DNA from: Camelus bactrianus
Lineage: Eukaryota > Chordata > Mammalia > Artiodactyla > Camelidae
NCBI RefSeq assembly: GCF_048773025.1
Contig: NC_133573.1
Span: 2,495,001 to 2,559,000 of the forward strand
Length of the DNA stretch: 64,000 bases
Reading direction: 5' to 3'
Shown: one piece after another, positions 22,701 through 36,262 of the stretch
How the letters are laid out: every line of letters begins with the position of its first letter
Numbering within the stretch: the stretch's first letter is position 1
Program-made: the position numbers and the translations under genes
Notes under the pieces: model-generated
What the model saw: the letters and a program-made list of their open reading frames with translations, nothing else
Told to the model about the DNA's origin: nothing
The model's database searches: none

Positions 22701-24254
22701 AATGAACGGGAATACTTTGTCTGCTTCCGATCAAGGTAGAAATCCAGGAATCAGAGGGTGAGATTTGCGGGCGGCAATGCCAATGCTTCTGTGAGGGCAG
22801 TGGCTGCGTGTCTTCTGTGGGAGGGGTCTTTGCACATTTCTCATTGGAGGATTAATACAACAGATGCTGACTTCCCAGAAAAGAAGTCATTGGTTACTAA
22901 CTGAAGGTTGACATTAAATTTACACATGAATCCTTTAAATTCAGAGGAAAATAAAAAGTTAAATACTTTAATTTTCTTCAATTTTTATCTGAAATGTCAA
23001 CAAGAAACATACATCCTTTAAATTTTTGTTTTCTCTCTTGGATTATTTTCGTCCTATCACTCTACAGTGAGATACGTAATCAAAGAAAATGCTACCCTTT
23101 CAGGCATACATGAGCACCTTAGAACTATGATGTCTGATCAATGACCATGAAAGCACAACGATATAAACAGAAAAATCAGTGAGAAGAGTAGTATCAGGTG
23201 AGATTCTGGATTAATTAACTCTTGAATAACCTGTGCACACCGAGACCCTACATAAGCCTTCTTCTGCAACTTTTTTTCCTACAAATTTCAAATTTTTCAG
23301 TTTTTAGTAGTCTGACAAGTTAAACAGAAAACGTTTTACTTTTATGGACATTTGGAGCACAGAGAGGCTGAGTAACCTCAGTTATAAACTGTGTGGATCA
23401 GAAGCAACCAAATTCATTAGCTGATTTTAGTCCTTAATCAGGAAGGTAATGGATGGCAGAGCCTGGCTAGCTATTCACCAAACACCTTCCGTTTGTTTCT
23501 TGGGCACAGAGATGGGCTACATTTGCAAACTTCCTTTGCTATAAATGCAGCCATGAGAGCCTGACAGGAAGGAACCGGGCAGAACAGCACACACCACTTC
23601 CAGGCCTGGCCTGTAACACGCTTGTCGTGAACTCCTCCCTTCACGTTTCCCATCCACTAGCAGAATGCAGGCGGCCCCTACGTCCTGGACTAGGAAAGTC
23701 AAAGGGCAGTCAGTGAGTGTAGTATTATTGGTTTAAGCCACTGAAATTTGAAGACTTTTCACTACTTTATAAGTTTTTACAAATTAGCCTACTGTGAAAA
23801 CACAGAAAAACATTTACATTTTTTAACTAAAACAATGTTTCAAACTACAGCCTCCTCATTTGCAGCTAATAATTCAAGTTCACTCTGATCTTGCCTAATT
23901 TTGACATCCTCTTTACAGACTGAAAGGAAACACTGCCCACTGCTCTTGGTCTTGTCACAGGACAACCCAGGACCCTAGAAAGCACTAAAAGCAGACACTA
24001 AAGGCTTACTCTGCTGTCCAATTCTTCACTCTGGAAACAGTGGTTAAAGATTTTTAAATGTCAAAAAAAAAAACCAAAAAACAAAAACAAACTTAGGAAG
24101 CAGGTGCATGTTTTTAACCTCTTCTGGTTTACAGAATAAAATTTCAATGTCATTTTCATTATTTTTCTGTATAAAAATGGCTTTAGAGCTGCCTATTTTA
24201 AAATATATTTATGAATTTCTTTAAATGTACGAAGAGAAACAAGCTGACATCAAA
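19766..24254. other. AT-rich, repeat-poor intergenic block
   Basis: About 4.5 kb of AT-rich DNA without recognisable exons. A possible MIR lies at 23335-23430 ('gcacagagaggctgagtaac'). An unclassified old repeat at 23500-23700 contains 'accacttccaggcctggcct'. I looked here for the CREM 3' coding end (KDLYCHK) in reverse and did not find it. The low repeat load leaves room for regulatory sequence, which cannot be judged by eye. Confidence 0.5.
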
Positions 24255-25115
24255 ATACCAATAAATGCCTAGTATCCCACAATGGAACACTGACCTCACA
24301 CCTATCAGAATGGCTCTCATCAAAAAGACAAAAGTAGCAAGTGCTGGTGAGGATTTAGAGAAGAGTGAACCCTCGTGCACTGCTGGTGGGAATGTAAACT
24401 GGTGCAGCCACTATGGAAAATAGTATAGACATGCCCCCAAAATTTTAAAAATTGAACTACCATATGATGCAGCAATATCATTTCTGGTTATTTACCCCCC
24501 TCCCCAAAAAAGACCCCAGGAAACACTAACTGGAAGAGATACCTGCACCCCCATGCTGACTGCAGGGCCGCACACAACAGCCAAGGCACGAAAATGACCT
24601 GCATGCCCACCAACAGACGAGTGGGAAAGACGCTGTGGTGTATGTGTGTGATAAAACAGAGTGCTCTCCAGCCACCGGAGACATCAAAGGGAAAGACATC
24701 TTGCCATCTGTGAACCTGGATGGATCTTGAAGGCTAAGAGAAATGAGGCAGACAGAGAAAGAAATACCAAAGGATATGTGGGGTAAAAAAAAAAGAACAA
24801 AACCAAAGAAAGAGAACACACTGATAGACACAAGAAACAGAAACAGATATTAGACTGGTGGTTCCCAGAGGTGGGGTGGGGAGAGGGGGTTAAAGTGGTC
24901 AAAAGGTGCAAACTTCCGGCTACAAGATACATGTCACGGGATGTCACGTAAAGCACTCGCGGCCACATGAATGATACACTACTGCACAGTTCGAAGTTAC
25001 TAGGAGAACAGATCTTAGAAGTTCTCCTTACAAGAAAAGAAAATAGAATATTAGCTGGCTTCCCACAATGACAGGATTCAACTGCACTCCTACTTTGCAG
25101 AGGTATGACTGCTGT
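24255..25115 (+). mobile_element. Old L1 3' fragment
   Basis: Diverged end of ORF2 plus 3' UTR: 'cacacctatcagaatggctc', 'cactgctggtgggaatgtaa', 'ctggtgcagccactatgg', later 'ggtggttcccagaggtgggg'. The frame is broken in many places. It is older than the L1s at 12, 15 and 60 kb. Confidence 0.8.
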
Positions 25116-27404
25116 GTGATGAACGGTCATGTTGTACGTTATGTTTGAACATTTGTCTTTGGGATTTACATTCCTTTTATAATCAAGGCAGTGGTACTCT
25201 GATTTAAAATAATAAGCTCAAAATTAAATTCAGCAAAACTGAGTTGTGGGTATCTTTATAGAATCCCTGTCTAAGCAAGAGCCATAATGGAGTTGAGAAG
25301 CACGTGTTCAAAAGCTTTGCTAGAGGTTTTTAATATAAGGGTAGTCATTATTTTTCTGTTGGGGGCATGTAATACTGTTTGCCATACCTGGGTCTATTCA
25401 TTCCCCACTGCTACCTGAGTGATCTTAAGACTCTTAAGAAAATAGTAACTTGCTGCTTAGGAGCAATTACCTGCCTCCTATGAGAAAGCAAATCTGAGAA
25501 ACAAGCTCCTTTGTGACATATTTCTAACCCCACTTTAATGTGGCTGCCCTTCAAGTACACTGTTTGCTAAACCCACAGAATGACACTCCATCTATGAAAA
25601 GAGCAGAGATCTGTCCCACAGAACAGGTGCACACAGAGCAGTGTTTATAGAAAATGAAAGGGACATAAATAGCTGAAGAGTTCAATGAACCAGGAGGAGG
25701 AGAGTTCACAACCGTTTCTGTGCACAGTTCTCAAGTTCTCCATTTGATCTTATTAGGACAAAAATCACATTTTCCCATGTTTGGGAACTGCTATATCCTA
25801 TTTAAATATATTTTAAATTGTATCATCAAAACTGGCTACTGCTCCCTTAGAAAGCACGACGCTGAAGTGGGAGGGAACACGAAGGCTGTGGGGCACGGTA
25901 AGAGGGGCGTGCGCCACAGAAACTGAGGGCAATGTTATGTTTATTTGGTTATGTATTAAGACAGATAGGGAGTAACTCAGAAGCAATGTGGTGGGGAGGT
26001 GGGCAGGACAGGAGATGTTTGGGATAAACAGAAAAATTAGGAATAGAAACTTCTCGCCTGGAAGCTGGGCTCAAATTACTTGGGAGTGTTTCTGTCACTG
26101 ACAGGCATGGTCTCCAGCTCAAAGAGACTGTGCCCCGCACTGAGCGCCCAGCTAGGCGTGAGGAGTGCAAGCTCACCCGCATTCCACCCACCTGGCACAG
26201 CGCTCTGGAATGTATGCATCTCTAGGGAGGGAGCTGGAAGTTGTGTCTTTGAGAAACACACATGTGCACATGCACCTTTATGCTAGGCACCCACACTTGT
26301 GTGGGAACCCATCTGTCCTCCAAGGAGAACCATTTCATAATTTTCACAAATGTTCATTGAAGCCAATAGAAGCCTTAAAACTAGTTAAGTGACTCTGAAC
26401 TCCTCCTGACGCCAAACTTCTAGGGTTAGCATGGGCACACTGCAGGTGTAATTGACTCTGAAGCAACAACCTGAAAAGCCGTGAATTTAACCCCTGGATG
26501 CAGATCCTGGTTCCCACTCCATCATCACAAACCACTCTGACCCTCCACCTTCTCACTGAGAACACACCTACCACAAAGAGTGACTGAATGCCTAAAATGA
26601 GATGCAACCGTCACACCTTAAGCTGGGAAGTGCTATGGACTTGGACACACAGATGAAGAGAGAAAAGTAGGTCAGGAGGAGTAGAGACAGACTTTATCTG
26701 AACACTGTTTATGAGTCGGGAAGACAAGATTCTTTTCCCAATAAAAAGACAAAAGCTGGAGCAAGTAAAAGCTTTTAACTCCACACATCTCCCAAACCTC
26801 AAAGATTCAAAACCAGATGATTTATGAATAGACCTAAAGAATACCGGATGCTGGAAAAGATTCTGGCTACATCAAAATGTTTCCTTCTTACACTTAAAGG
26901 GTCTCACCACGTATGTACTGAAATCAGTGAGCTCTTGAGAAAAGGAACAACAAAGAGAAGACAACAGAGAAGAATTTAAAAAGTGTGGGAGAACCTCCAG
27001 CCTTCCCAGTGAACACAGACTCCACTGTGAGCATGAGTAGCGAGTCACATGGTTCCCTCAGTTGCTGTCAATTCCAGTGCATTTCTCTTGGTTTTAAGCA
27101 TCTTGTTGGAATGAGTAAAGATTAAAAGATGCATAGAGCAGCTATTTATCTGATGTTCAACAGTGATTTACTCAAAGTTAGTCAGAAAATGTTTCTGCTG
27201 GACTCTGTGCTACAATATGTGAGGAAACTGAAGAATCTGGCAGAGTAATACTTCCTATATTTGAATTGTACTTTTTCCATTTTAGAATTTAAGTTATATG
27301 CAAAACTCGATTCCACTCTATTATAATAAATAATTATAAAAACTATTGGAATGACTTCCTAATAAATCTGCCCTGGTTTTAACCTTGACCCTTTTCAACT
27401 GACT
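25116..27404. other. Intergenic stretch, no gene recognised
   Basis: AT-rich to neutral DNA without a clear repeat or exon. Short frames only. Confidence 0.5.
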
Positions 27405-27930
27405 CTTTAAGAGCTACCAAAGTGACCATTCTAAAACGAAAATCAGATCATCTGTCTCCCCTGATTAAAATCTTTCCCCGTGGAGTTTTATTACTGAAGT
27501 AAATGCCAAGTTATTTGGTTCAGCATAAAATACTTGACTTGACCCCTAACTGTTCATTTTCATCTCTTTGCTCCAAGCCTTCTAAGCCAACACTGAATGC
27601 TCCAGCCAAGCTGTTTGTTAACAGCTTATAGTTTGTTCCAGACAACAGTTAATCACACGTATTCCTCTGTAAGCCTGTAACACCTCCCCACTTTCCTTTC
27701 TGCCTATAACACTCAGCCTGGGGATCAGCTTGTTTAGGAAGCCCCCACAAGCCCTAATGAAGCTTCACTTTCCTCACGTCTGTGCTTGGGTCACAGCCTC
27801 TGCGCACTTGCAGCCCAGCATCCCTGGCTCTTTACCAAGTGTGAGTGTCTTTAAAGTGAGAACTACAGCCCTACTCTTTCAGTCCCTGGTACAGTGCTTG
27901 ATCGAGCAAAGGTTCTCCACAAGTAGTTTA
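27405..27930 (+). repeat. L2 LINE relic
   Basis: Follows the L2 3' part in diverged form: 'agtgaccattctaaaacgaa', 'ctcatctgtctcccctgatt'-like text, 'ttactgaagtaaatgcc', and further on 'cacgtctgtgcttgggtcac' with 'ggtacagtgcttgatcgagc' near the end. Boundaries and any internal gaps are uncertain. Confidence 0.5.
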
Positions 27931-28109
27931 CAAATGCCCTCAGGGCCAGTGACCCAGGCCAAGTGTGCACCTGTCACAACTGGACCAGCAGGCAGTGCAG
28001 ACGGTGGAAAGAAAATGCCAGTAACTGCAGGCCCCAGGCAACGGGATTCCAGACAGCGCAGCCACCAAAAGCTACTGAGGATCTCCTGCAGGCAAGTGTT
28101 CTCGGCAGC

Positions 28110-28450
28110 ACGTGAAGGAACCAATCAGAAACAGTGGCCGGGGGACAGGCCTGCCTTGGGCGCCTGGTCTTGTCCTGGAGCCCGGGGCTCAAAGCATCTC
28201 CAGCCCGCCCCCCGGGGCTCCGGGCCTCTGTCCGTGGGGGCAGGGAGCTGGCGCCGCTCAGCCTCCCGGCCTTCACAGGCACTCAGGCCGGGAGCCGGCA
28301 GGGCCTCCACGTTCCCAGGGGGCCTGATGCCAAGGCAGGCCCAGCACTGTCTCTGGGGCTCGGGCCCCAAACTCAGCCCACGGGCTCTACCCTCGGCCCT
28401 GAGGGTGACCCGGACCTGCGCACAGTGACGGGGCCAGGAGGCTGACAGGC
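28110..28450. other. GC- and CpG-rich block
   Basis: About 340 bases of high GC ('cccgccccccggggctccgg'), with frames open on both strands simply because stop codons are rare in such DNA. No known gene is recognised. Whether it meets CpG-island criteria needs a count. Confidence 0.4.
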
Positions 28451-31400
28451 CGGGCACAGCCGGGCCCCTCCAGCTCCTGGAAGTGGGACAATGAATGAAT
28501 AAAAACTCCCCTAAGAAATGGGGCAGGAGGAGGAGACGTACTGTGAGTAGAGATTACAAACTGATTAACGGTTTTTAGAGCAAACTATTCGAACGTGTTG
28601 TTACAGCCGACATGTTCTAATTCTCCCGTTACTCAGAGAATATTTTAGTACCATGAGTAAAACTGGAGGCTAAAATCTGAAATGGAAAAGAAAATCACTC
28701 TAATGGATCGGCTCTCTGGAGACTCGCTGGGACAATTCTGGAGCCTGATGAAAGCACGTGTCACAGTCACCAGGACATGACCTCCCAAGACACGGAGCAG
28801 AAACACGCCTGCTCACGAAAGAGCTAGAAGCACCGAGCACGTGGTTACAGTCAAAAAATAAACTGGTTTTCCTAAACAGCTATCATTACTAACTTCTCAT
28901 TTTTGTTTCTGGATTAGTTCAGATGAGTGGCTACAATTAACCAAACTTTTTTTTGGGGGTGGGGGGGACCATAATTAAGTCCAGGTAGATTAAAAACAGA
29001 CTGTCATCCCTCATGAATAATTTAGAAAATAATGTACTTTTTTATGGAAATTTTGCCCTAAAGCTTTCTCTCCTGTCCAAATAATTTCCCAACTGCATTT
29101 CAAATTAAACTCCTATGTTTTCATCTCTCCCCGGGGTGTTCTTCCACATTACAACGTACTTTAATACGTGTAAATGATAGCAAGGCTATAAAGTGTTATT
29201 TCTCATTGGAAATGGTCATTAATATCACTTCATACCTCAGAGAGCGTAACAGTAATTCGGTAATAAAACCAAGCGTGATCACCGCCCACTAAGAACCCAG
29301 GAGGAGTTCTCTGGCTGTGACTCGATGGAATGCTGACCGCGGCTCCGACACAGTGCCCGCAGGCCTTTGATGGCACTGCTGCCCCCGGCTCCCCGCTTCA
29401 TCCACCTCTCCCAGTCCTCTGGCACCAGGGCCACACGCCTCCCTCATTCTTTGGAAACGGGGAAGTATTTGCTCTTATTTGAGCAGAGAGCTTCACTGAT
29501 TATCCTTTCGCCTGGATACTGCCACGCACTTGACGAGGAAGGGCAGGTGGATAAGTCGCTGTAAACAGAGCCAGACGGCCCTCCACCCGTGGACGCGGGT
29601 TCTGCCCGCACGCAGCAGAATCTTGTGGACCGGCACCCAGACGCAGCCCTCCCCACAGCGATGGCCACTGTGAGCTCTGGGGACAGGGCCCTGTCCACTC
29701 ACCACCCCCCTCGCTGCTGGGCCTGGAGGACACGGTGCAAGCACCCACAAACACACTCATGGATGGCAGAGTGGCTGAGTTAAAAAAGATGGCGACTTCA
29801 GAACATTTGCGGCCCTATCGTTGCAATCCTCTGACTTCAGCTGCTCTATTTCCTAAGACATCACTGGTACTAGTTCAAAGCAGTGACAGTAGAATCTTTA
29901 AAGCAACCCCCCCTCCAACCCCTGGGAACAGATTCGGACGTGACAGTCAAATCCAGGAACACCTGAAGCCTGTTGGCCACAGGTCAGCCCTGCCCTGATG
30001 CAGTCGGGGCACCAGGCTGACACGCAGCCATAACCTCCTTGCCTCCTTGTGATTTTCCAGCTAAAATGCAAGCAAGCAGAACACACTTCACTGTCTTCTA
30101 ACCAACATTAGCAGCTGCGAACACCCTGCGAGAGAAACCCCAGGACAAGTTAGCTTTTGAAAACGTTCAATCAAGAAACGATGTCTGTGGAACCCACGCT
30201 TTGCACCGTCTGAGATCCCAGCCAGCGGGACACACGCTGACTCCCCAAGAACAGGGGCACCAAGCAGGCGCCGCGTCAGTGTTCTTGGCACAGAGACCCA
30301 CCCTGGGTGGACCCTCGACACGCAAAGCTCACTGAAAACACTACCCCCTGTTCGTTCATGAACACAAACATGCCCTCCCTCCCGGTACCACCACGGGGCG
30401 CACACCCGGGCCGAGGACTGCACGTAAACAGGCTGAAACTTCACATAATGCTATGTCATCGTAAAACACATATGGGAACCCAAGATTCAAAACCTGTAAA
30501 GCCAAGCTGAACCGCAGAGTGACAGTAATGAACGCAACGATGATAGTCAGCTTCAAAGCGACTCTTAAAGGAGCTCCAGAAGCTTCCACAAGCACTTTAT
30601 CGTTTATCTTTAACGCTGACGTGTTTCATCTGAAAACAAACGCTGAGAGCTGTGTGCGCCCCTCTCCTGCAGGTGGGTGCGGAGGCGGCCGTGATGAGAC
30701 CCCGTGACACTGGGGATCCGAGGGGCCCCGCCAAACTGCTAACAGGCTCCCACGGGCCAGCTGGCACGTCCGGGGCTGCCCATGGGGATGATCTGGGCGC
30801 AGTCCCCGGCCGTGACTCCTCCGACATGGGACACCGTCGTCGGGTTTTGCACATGGCAGGGGAGCGATGGACGCTCAGCATTAAACTAAACGGGCTGAGC
30901 TGGGCCTCCAGGGCTCCTGGTCTCCCGAGTCCTCTGCCCTCGCTTGTGCGGCCACAGGAAGGGCGACACCAGGCACTGCATCCCTGAGAGTGACCAGGAG
31001 GCCAGGAGGGCCATGTGTCTTGGGGGACGGATTCACTTGAGCATAGCAGGGCTGCTGCCTGGGCTGGGGAGGGACCCCAAGGATGAAAAGGAATCTTTTT
31101 AAGTTGCTTAAGTATCCGGGGAAGCCTAGAAAAACGAGGGCCTTCAGGGTGAGCTCAGGAAATGTCTACACCGTCAACTCCACGCAGATGCGGCCGAAAA
31201 GCCCGGGAACAGGTAGTGAAAACTGAGAAGGGAGGAGCCAGCACCGCCACCACATGTGGTGACCTCACCAACCACTTGGCTCTGCATGACGCAGCCAGGG
31301 GCTTCAGCACTTGCCACATCCGGCCAGAGGGTTGGCCCAGTGCCCTGCGGCCCCAAGTCCTCTTCAACGACCAAGCCCAGGACCCCTGCTGATGGGGGAC

Positions 31401-32869
31401 AAAGCAGAGACACAGCAGGACCGAGCAGGCACCCCCACGTGGCAGCCGCATGGGGACCGGTCCTGCAGTTTGGGGGACACATCTTGTCTCACCGCCTGGC
31501 GGGGACACCCTGAGCCCACAGCGTCACCAGGAGGTCAGGTGCATGGAAAGACAGACAGACAAATTCTAGAGAATAAAACATACTGTTAACATCCGGACTC
31601 CGGCAACCCGACGTCACAGATGTGCCAACTCCTCCACTGTAACAAGGAGCCCAGAGGAAGGTGACCGACTGTGTGAGTGGGTCAGACCTGGGCTTGTGAT
31701 GCAGAGAGTTGCATTTCAAATAAAAAGCTGTGGCTCCGGCAGAGACGCTGAAGAGGTGGGAGTATTAAAACAGAAGTGCTCATTTAAGTGACAAGCTCTA
31801 GGGCTCTGGGCAGGGACAAAAAATAAAGCAGATGAAGCACGCGTCCGAGAGAGAGAAATCTGTTAGCTTGGACCACTTTTAAAGAAGAGAAAGATCTGGA
31901 GGGTCTTATGTAAGGCATAATACTCAGAAAAATTAATATTGTGGGCAAGTGACAGGACTCCGTTGTCTAGGAGGAAACAACTTACATTCAACCATGAAAA
32001 AGGAGACAATGTGGAAGCACAGCCACTTGACAAGCAAAGCCTGGCAGCTGGACGTGTAACCTGGGAAAATCGAAGTTCTTTCTTGTGATCTGCCGGTCAG
32101 CCTGTCCCTCACGCGGTCCTCACTACGTCACCCGCAGTCCCCACAGAGATCTGTTCGTCACACTTAAGTTCTGAAAAAAAATCATATCTTTCCATGTTTT
32201 TCCCTGTTGTGACAAACTTCGCCTCCTCTGAAAATAAAAGGCTCCCACACGACAACAGTACGTGTCCCACGAGCCCAGGAGGAGGGGTCTGGAAGGGAGT
32301 GGGGAGACTGTGCCCCGCAGAACAGCTCCACACACAACACAGCTGTGGACAGGGCCTCGGACCCCGGCCACCCCAGAGGACCCTGCCGCGGCCCCGGGCG
32401 TGCCCACTGGGCACCGGCTGCGAAGGAAGAGCTGCTCTCTGTGACACGTTACCTGGAGGTGCGACTACAGGGCAGGAGGAGAGAAATCCAGAAGAGAAAC
32501 GAGTGTGCCGGTGCAACAGACACACGCCCACTGGCGGCAGCGTCCTCACAGCTGCCTCCCGTTAACAGAGGCGCGAGTTAGCAATTCACACCTTGTCTTT
32601 ATTAACTGCTCTAACAGTAAACTGACAAGCTTTATAGAAATATGAGTGTGATTACATGGTTCTAACAGGGATTATGTGAAAATAAACACATTTGGTGCCA
32701 ATAAAATTATGAAACGAAAAACAGTTCAGAGAAGCATCATAAAGATAACTCCACTGCTGGCCTCTGGGAATGGCTACACGGACACACAAAAATGAAGGAA
32801 CGACAGCTAACGTGTTTAAGGACTTACACGTCACCCACCGCACACTGCTTCCGCCCCCTCTAAGACACA
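28451..32869. other. GC-rich non-coding stretch, no gene recognised
   Basis: About 4.4 kb. There are G-runs near 28950-28970. Many overlapping frames of 60-120 codons occur on both strands without family resemblance or paired splice sites. If the PARD3 exon to the right is in its native gene, this would be PARD3 intron 2. Confidence 0.45.
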
Positions 32870-33005
32870 CTATTTTTATCACCGCCGTTTTGCAGATGCA
32901 CTGAAAGGTTAAGTAACTTGCCCACGGTCACACAGCCAGAAAGCTGAGTTGAACTCAGGCCATTTGAATCCAGACTCACTCTACAACCCAAGACATACGG
33001 CCTGC
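32870..33005 (+). repeat. MIR SINE relic
   Basis: A clear MIR 3' half: 'ttttgcagatgcactgaaag', 'gttaagtaacttgcccacgg', 'tcacacagccagaaagctga', then 'gaactcaggccatttgaatc'. Confidence 0.78.
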
Positions 33006-33241
33006 CTTTCTGTAGAAAAATATCTGTGACCCTCGATGGAGAAGCAGATGTTCCACCGATGAAAAACAAAGACAGGTCATCGTGGTTGCCGTGCTGCTAA
33101 GTCAGGTCCACTGCACACCAAACCATCACAGAATCTGTTCACCTCTCGTTTCTCCATCGCCTTCTGGACCAGCACGTGCTGCTTTTTCCTAAACTCGGCT
33201 CTGACGTCTGCTCTCAGGGTCTTCCGTCCTGGGCTCTTGCC

Positions 33242-33529
33242 GGCTGCTCTGCAGTGAGGATGGTCCACTGCTACGTGGGCTGCTCTGCAGGGAGGATGGT
33301 CCACTGCTACGTGGGCTGCTCTGCAGGGAGGATGGTCCACTGCTACGTGGGCTGCTCTGCAGGGAGGATGGTCCACTGCTACGTGGGCTGCTCTGCAGGG
33401 AGGATGGTCCACTGCTACGTGGGCTGCTCTGCAGGGAGGATGGTCCACTGCTACGTGGGCTGCTCTGCAGGGAGGATGGTCCACTGCTACGTGGGCTGCT
33501 CTGCAGGGAGGATGGTCCACTGCTACGTG
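33242..33529. repeat. 36-bp minisatellite, eight units
   Basis: Eight head-to-tail units of 36 bases, each beginning ggctgctctgcag and ending ccactgctacgtg, starting at 33242, 33278, 33314, 33350, 33386, 33422, 33458 and 33494. Units 2-8 are identical by eye; unit 1 differs at one base (gcagtgagg instead of gcagggagg). As 36 is divisible by three, several frames stay open across it (plus strand 12-residue repeat GCSAGRMVHCYV), which explains the repetitive open frames. It is probably a length-variable VNTR. There are no spacers, so it is not a CRISPR array. Confidence 0.97.
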
Positions 33530-34227
33530 GACACACCGCGAGCTTCTCCGCACCTGCCCTTCCCTAACGCTGACGCCGAAACACCGTGACCCTCGCCTCT
33601 TCTCTCTGAAATCACAGTCCACCCCCGAATGCTCACGCCTGCTTCCAGTAAGAACCATGAAATCAAGCACTTAAAAAAATCACCATATATTCTTTCCCAC
33701 CATGAAAATATAAAAGCACAGGACACATGCTTTTCAGAGCCCAACACCCTGCCCAGCATTTGTTAAGCACAACTTTGAACGGCATTTGCCATTCAGACCT
33801 GTTGTTAGAAAAACAGCCGCTTCCCCCGTGTAACGAGGTGACTTTTCTGCACTCCAACCTGCTCACTCTCCAGCCCCGCCTCCATTACAGTGTTCAGAAG
33901 AAAAGCAAGCTCGGCTTCTTATCACACCCTACAAACCCCTAAAAAGTAGAGGCTGAGCTGCACCCAACACAAAGCCTTGATGAGAATGTCTCTTCCAGGG
34001 CCACCTGTTAACATTTTCACATTGCATTTTTCCTGATCACACAGAACCAGGGTTGGGGGGCTCCTGGGGGCATGACATCACTACAAAACCTGCGCAAGAG
34101 GGCAGAACGCAGAGGGGAGGAGATAAAGGGGGGAGAACTATGAAGCCATTCTCAGTCCTAAAAACAGCCGTGATGTTACGTGACCAGCCGCTTTCCCGAG
34201 GGCCTTGGGGATACAATGTGGACGGTG

Positions 34228-34243
34228 CCCACCAGGGGGAGTC
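34228..34243 (+). promoter_or_regulatory. CTCF-like motif
   Basis: The bases cccaccagggggagtc agree with the CTCF core CCACCAGGGGGCG except near the 3' end. Motif match by eye only. Confidence 0.3.
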
Positions 34244-36244
34244 CGTGGGCCCACCTCTGAGGTACCTGGAGGCTGGGAAACTTGGCTTAAAAACCAAAAC
34301 TCCAACTTAAAAGAAACTTTAAATTCCACGAAGACAAGCCACCAGGAAGGGAGTGAACAAATATGAAGAGAAGCAGAAGGAGCAGTGAAATAAAGCAGAA
34401 AAGAGAACAGAAATCCCCTCTGCTCCTCAGAACTGAATTCAAAAACCAAAAGGACATTTTCAGTGTCGTCTTCAGCATGAGCTCAAAACAAACATTCGAG
34501 AAGGATGACTTGAAAACAGCCCTTTCACATAGTAGTCAAAAGTCAGAAGAAACTGTTACGACATACAAATTTGAGACAGAAGGGGGGAAAAGAGCATTTT
34601 CTTTAAAATTCCCTTCCTTTGTCAAATTTAGTTTCTACAATCACCTTCACGTGTCACCAAAAAAAAAGTAATGTTAACAGAGTGGTGGTAAACCCGTTCT
34701 TCCACGGTAACATTAGCTCTCTCAGCCTCCCTCCACTATTTTGTCTTTTATCTTTAACCTTCAAAATTTAAAAAAAAAAAAAAAAAAAAAACTGGAACAC
34801 ATTTCATTCCAGTATTTTCCAGATAACTGGCCTTTATCCCAGGAGCTGGGATCTGATTATACTGTCAGTAAAGACTGAAATGTGGCTACTAGAGACGTAA
34901 TCATAGAGGCTCACGTTCTCATACTACTGACGCACGTTAATTAAAACTTGGCACAGCTGAAGGAGTGGGGGACGCACAAAAAGGAAGGTGGCGTGCATTT
35001 CATACCGAGTGCAGGGTGACCATCGCCTCTTCTGGATAAAGACGTTCAGAGGAAGGTTCCAGAGCTGTGCCCACAGTCACTTTAATCACCGTTCAACACA
35101 AAAGGATCAATCGTCAAAATCCAGAGGGGTTTGCTTGCTGTTACGCTGTTAGAGTGCTTACCAGGTACTTCCAAATGCTTCCCAGTGACAGTGATTACGC
35201 ATCTGGTGATGGTGACCTACTTGTGGCTGCCGAGCCTCCTGGGATGGTCTCTTCCACTAACTACGCACACGCTGGGAACTGGGAGCGAGTCTGTGTTGTG
35301 AGCGATAACTCAAGACGCGGGAGGAGTCAGAAGCAGACAGAGGCACCTCCCCGCTGTCCTGACTGTGATCTGGATTCCGGCCTCGCTAGTGCTCTGGGGT
35401 CGGGGAACAGATGCCACATAAAAACTGCAAAAGCGCAGAGCGGAGGCGTGCGAGACGCTCGATGTCAACACGCGGGGAGGAAACAGCCTTGCGTTAAACA
35501 CTTACAACTGTGCCTGCGGGAGCAGCACGTGCCACACTCTGGAAGGACTTATGCTTTGATGCAAACTCTGACCCTAAACCTGTGCAACAGCGACCAGGTC
35601 TTTTGGATCCTTGGCAGAAGCACAAATAAGAAAAGCCAGAACGAGGAACATGCACACTCCCACGCACTGTTTACGCTTCCTTAACCTGGGGTGAGAAGAA
35701 AGGAATTTAGGCATTCATTGATTAAAAAAATTATTTTCAAAAAAAAGTCCACTTGAAGTGCATGAAAATCAGCTGACACCTGTTTATTCTAAATGGATAA
35801 GCAGTGTTCCCAACAGCTGTAAATTTTACTAATTACTTCATGGGGCCAACTCCTGCCTTCTTCCAGCTTCATTTTAACTTTCTTGGAGCTTAATAGAGAA
35901 ATCATTCCATTTTTTAAAAAAGATTGTTTGAGATTTATACTCTTCAGTAAATATGTGCAAATATGCACTAGTACTAATTCATAATCAGATATTAGTTTAA
36001 ATTACAGTATTACTTACAATAAACTTGCCAAAATTATTTTATTATCTAATTTGCTTGATCTTGAATATTACTTGATACATGCTGAAAGTACAGTCAGGGT
36101 CCAGTAAGGAAAACAGACATCACCACAGAGAACACGGGGAACCAGGGAACCAGGCGGGCGTGGAGCTGGGGACACGGGATGGGAGGTGGGGTGGGGGTGG
36201 AGCAGAGCCTTGGAGGAGGGTCCCGGCAGCAGGCACCCAGCCCC

Positions 36245-36262
36245 GGGAGCAGAGGGCGCTGC
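36245..36262 (+). promoter_or_regulatory. CTCF-like motif (best match)
   Basis: The bases gggagcagagggcgctgc fit the CTCF core, CCAGCAGAGGGCGCTG, at nearly every position. Binding is unproven. Confidence 0.45.

Noticed and set aside
33242-33529. CRISPR-like direct repeats
   Set aside because: Units are contiguous without spacers, and the host is a mammal.
33077-33670. Repetitive open frames on both strands across the minisatellite
   Set aside because: A 36-base unit keeps all frames free of stops once one unit is. The repeated peptides reflect the DNA repeat, and flanks lack gene features.
35067-35684. 205-codon plus-strand frame
   Set aside because: GTG start, no recognised domain, no splice or promoter context.
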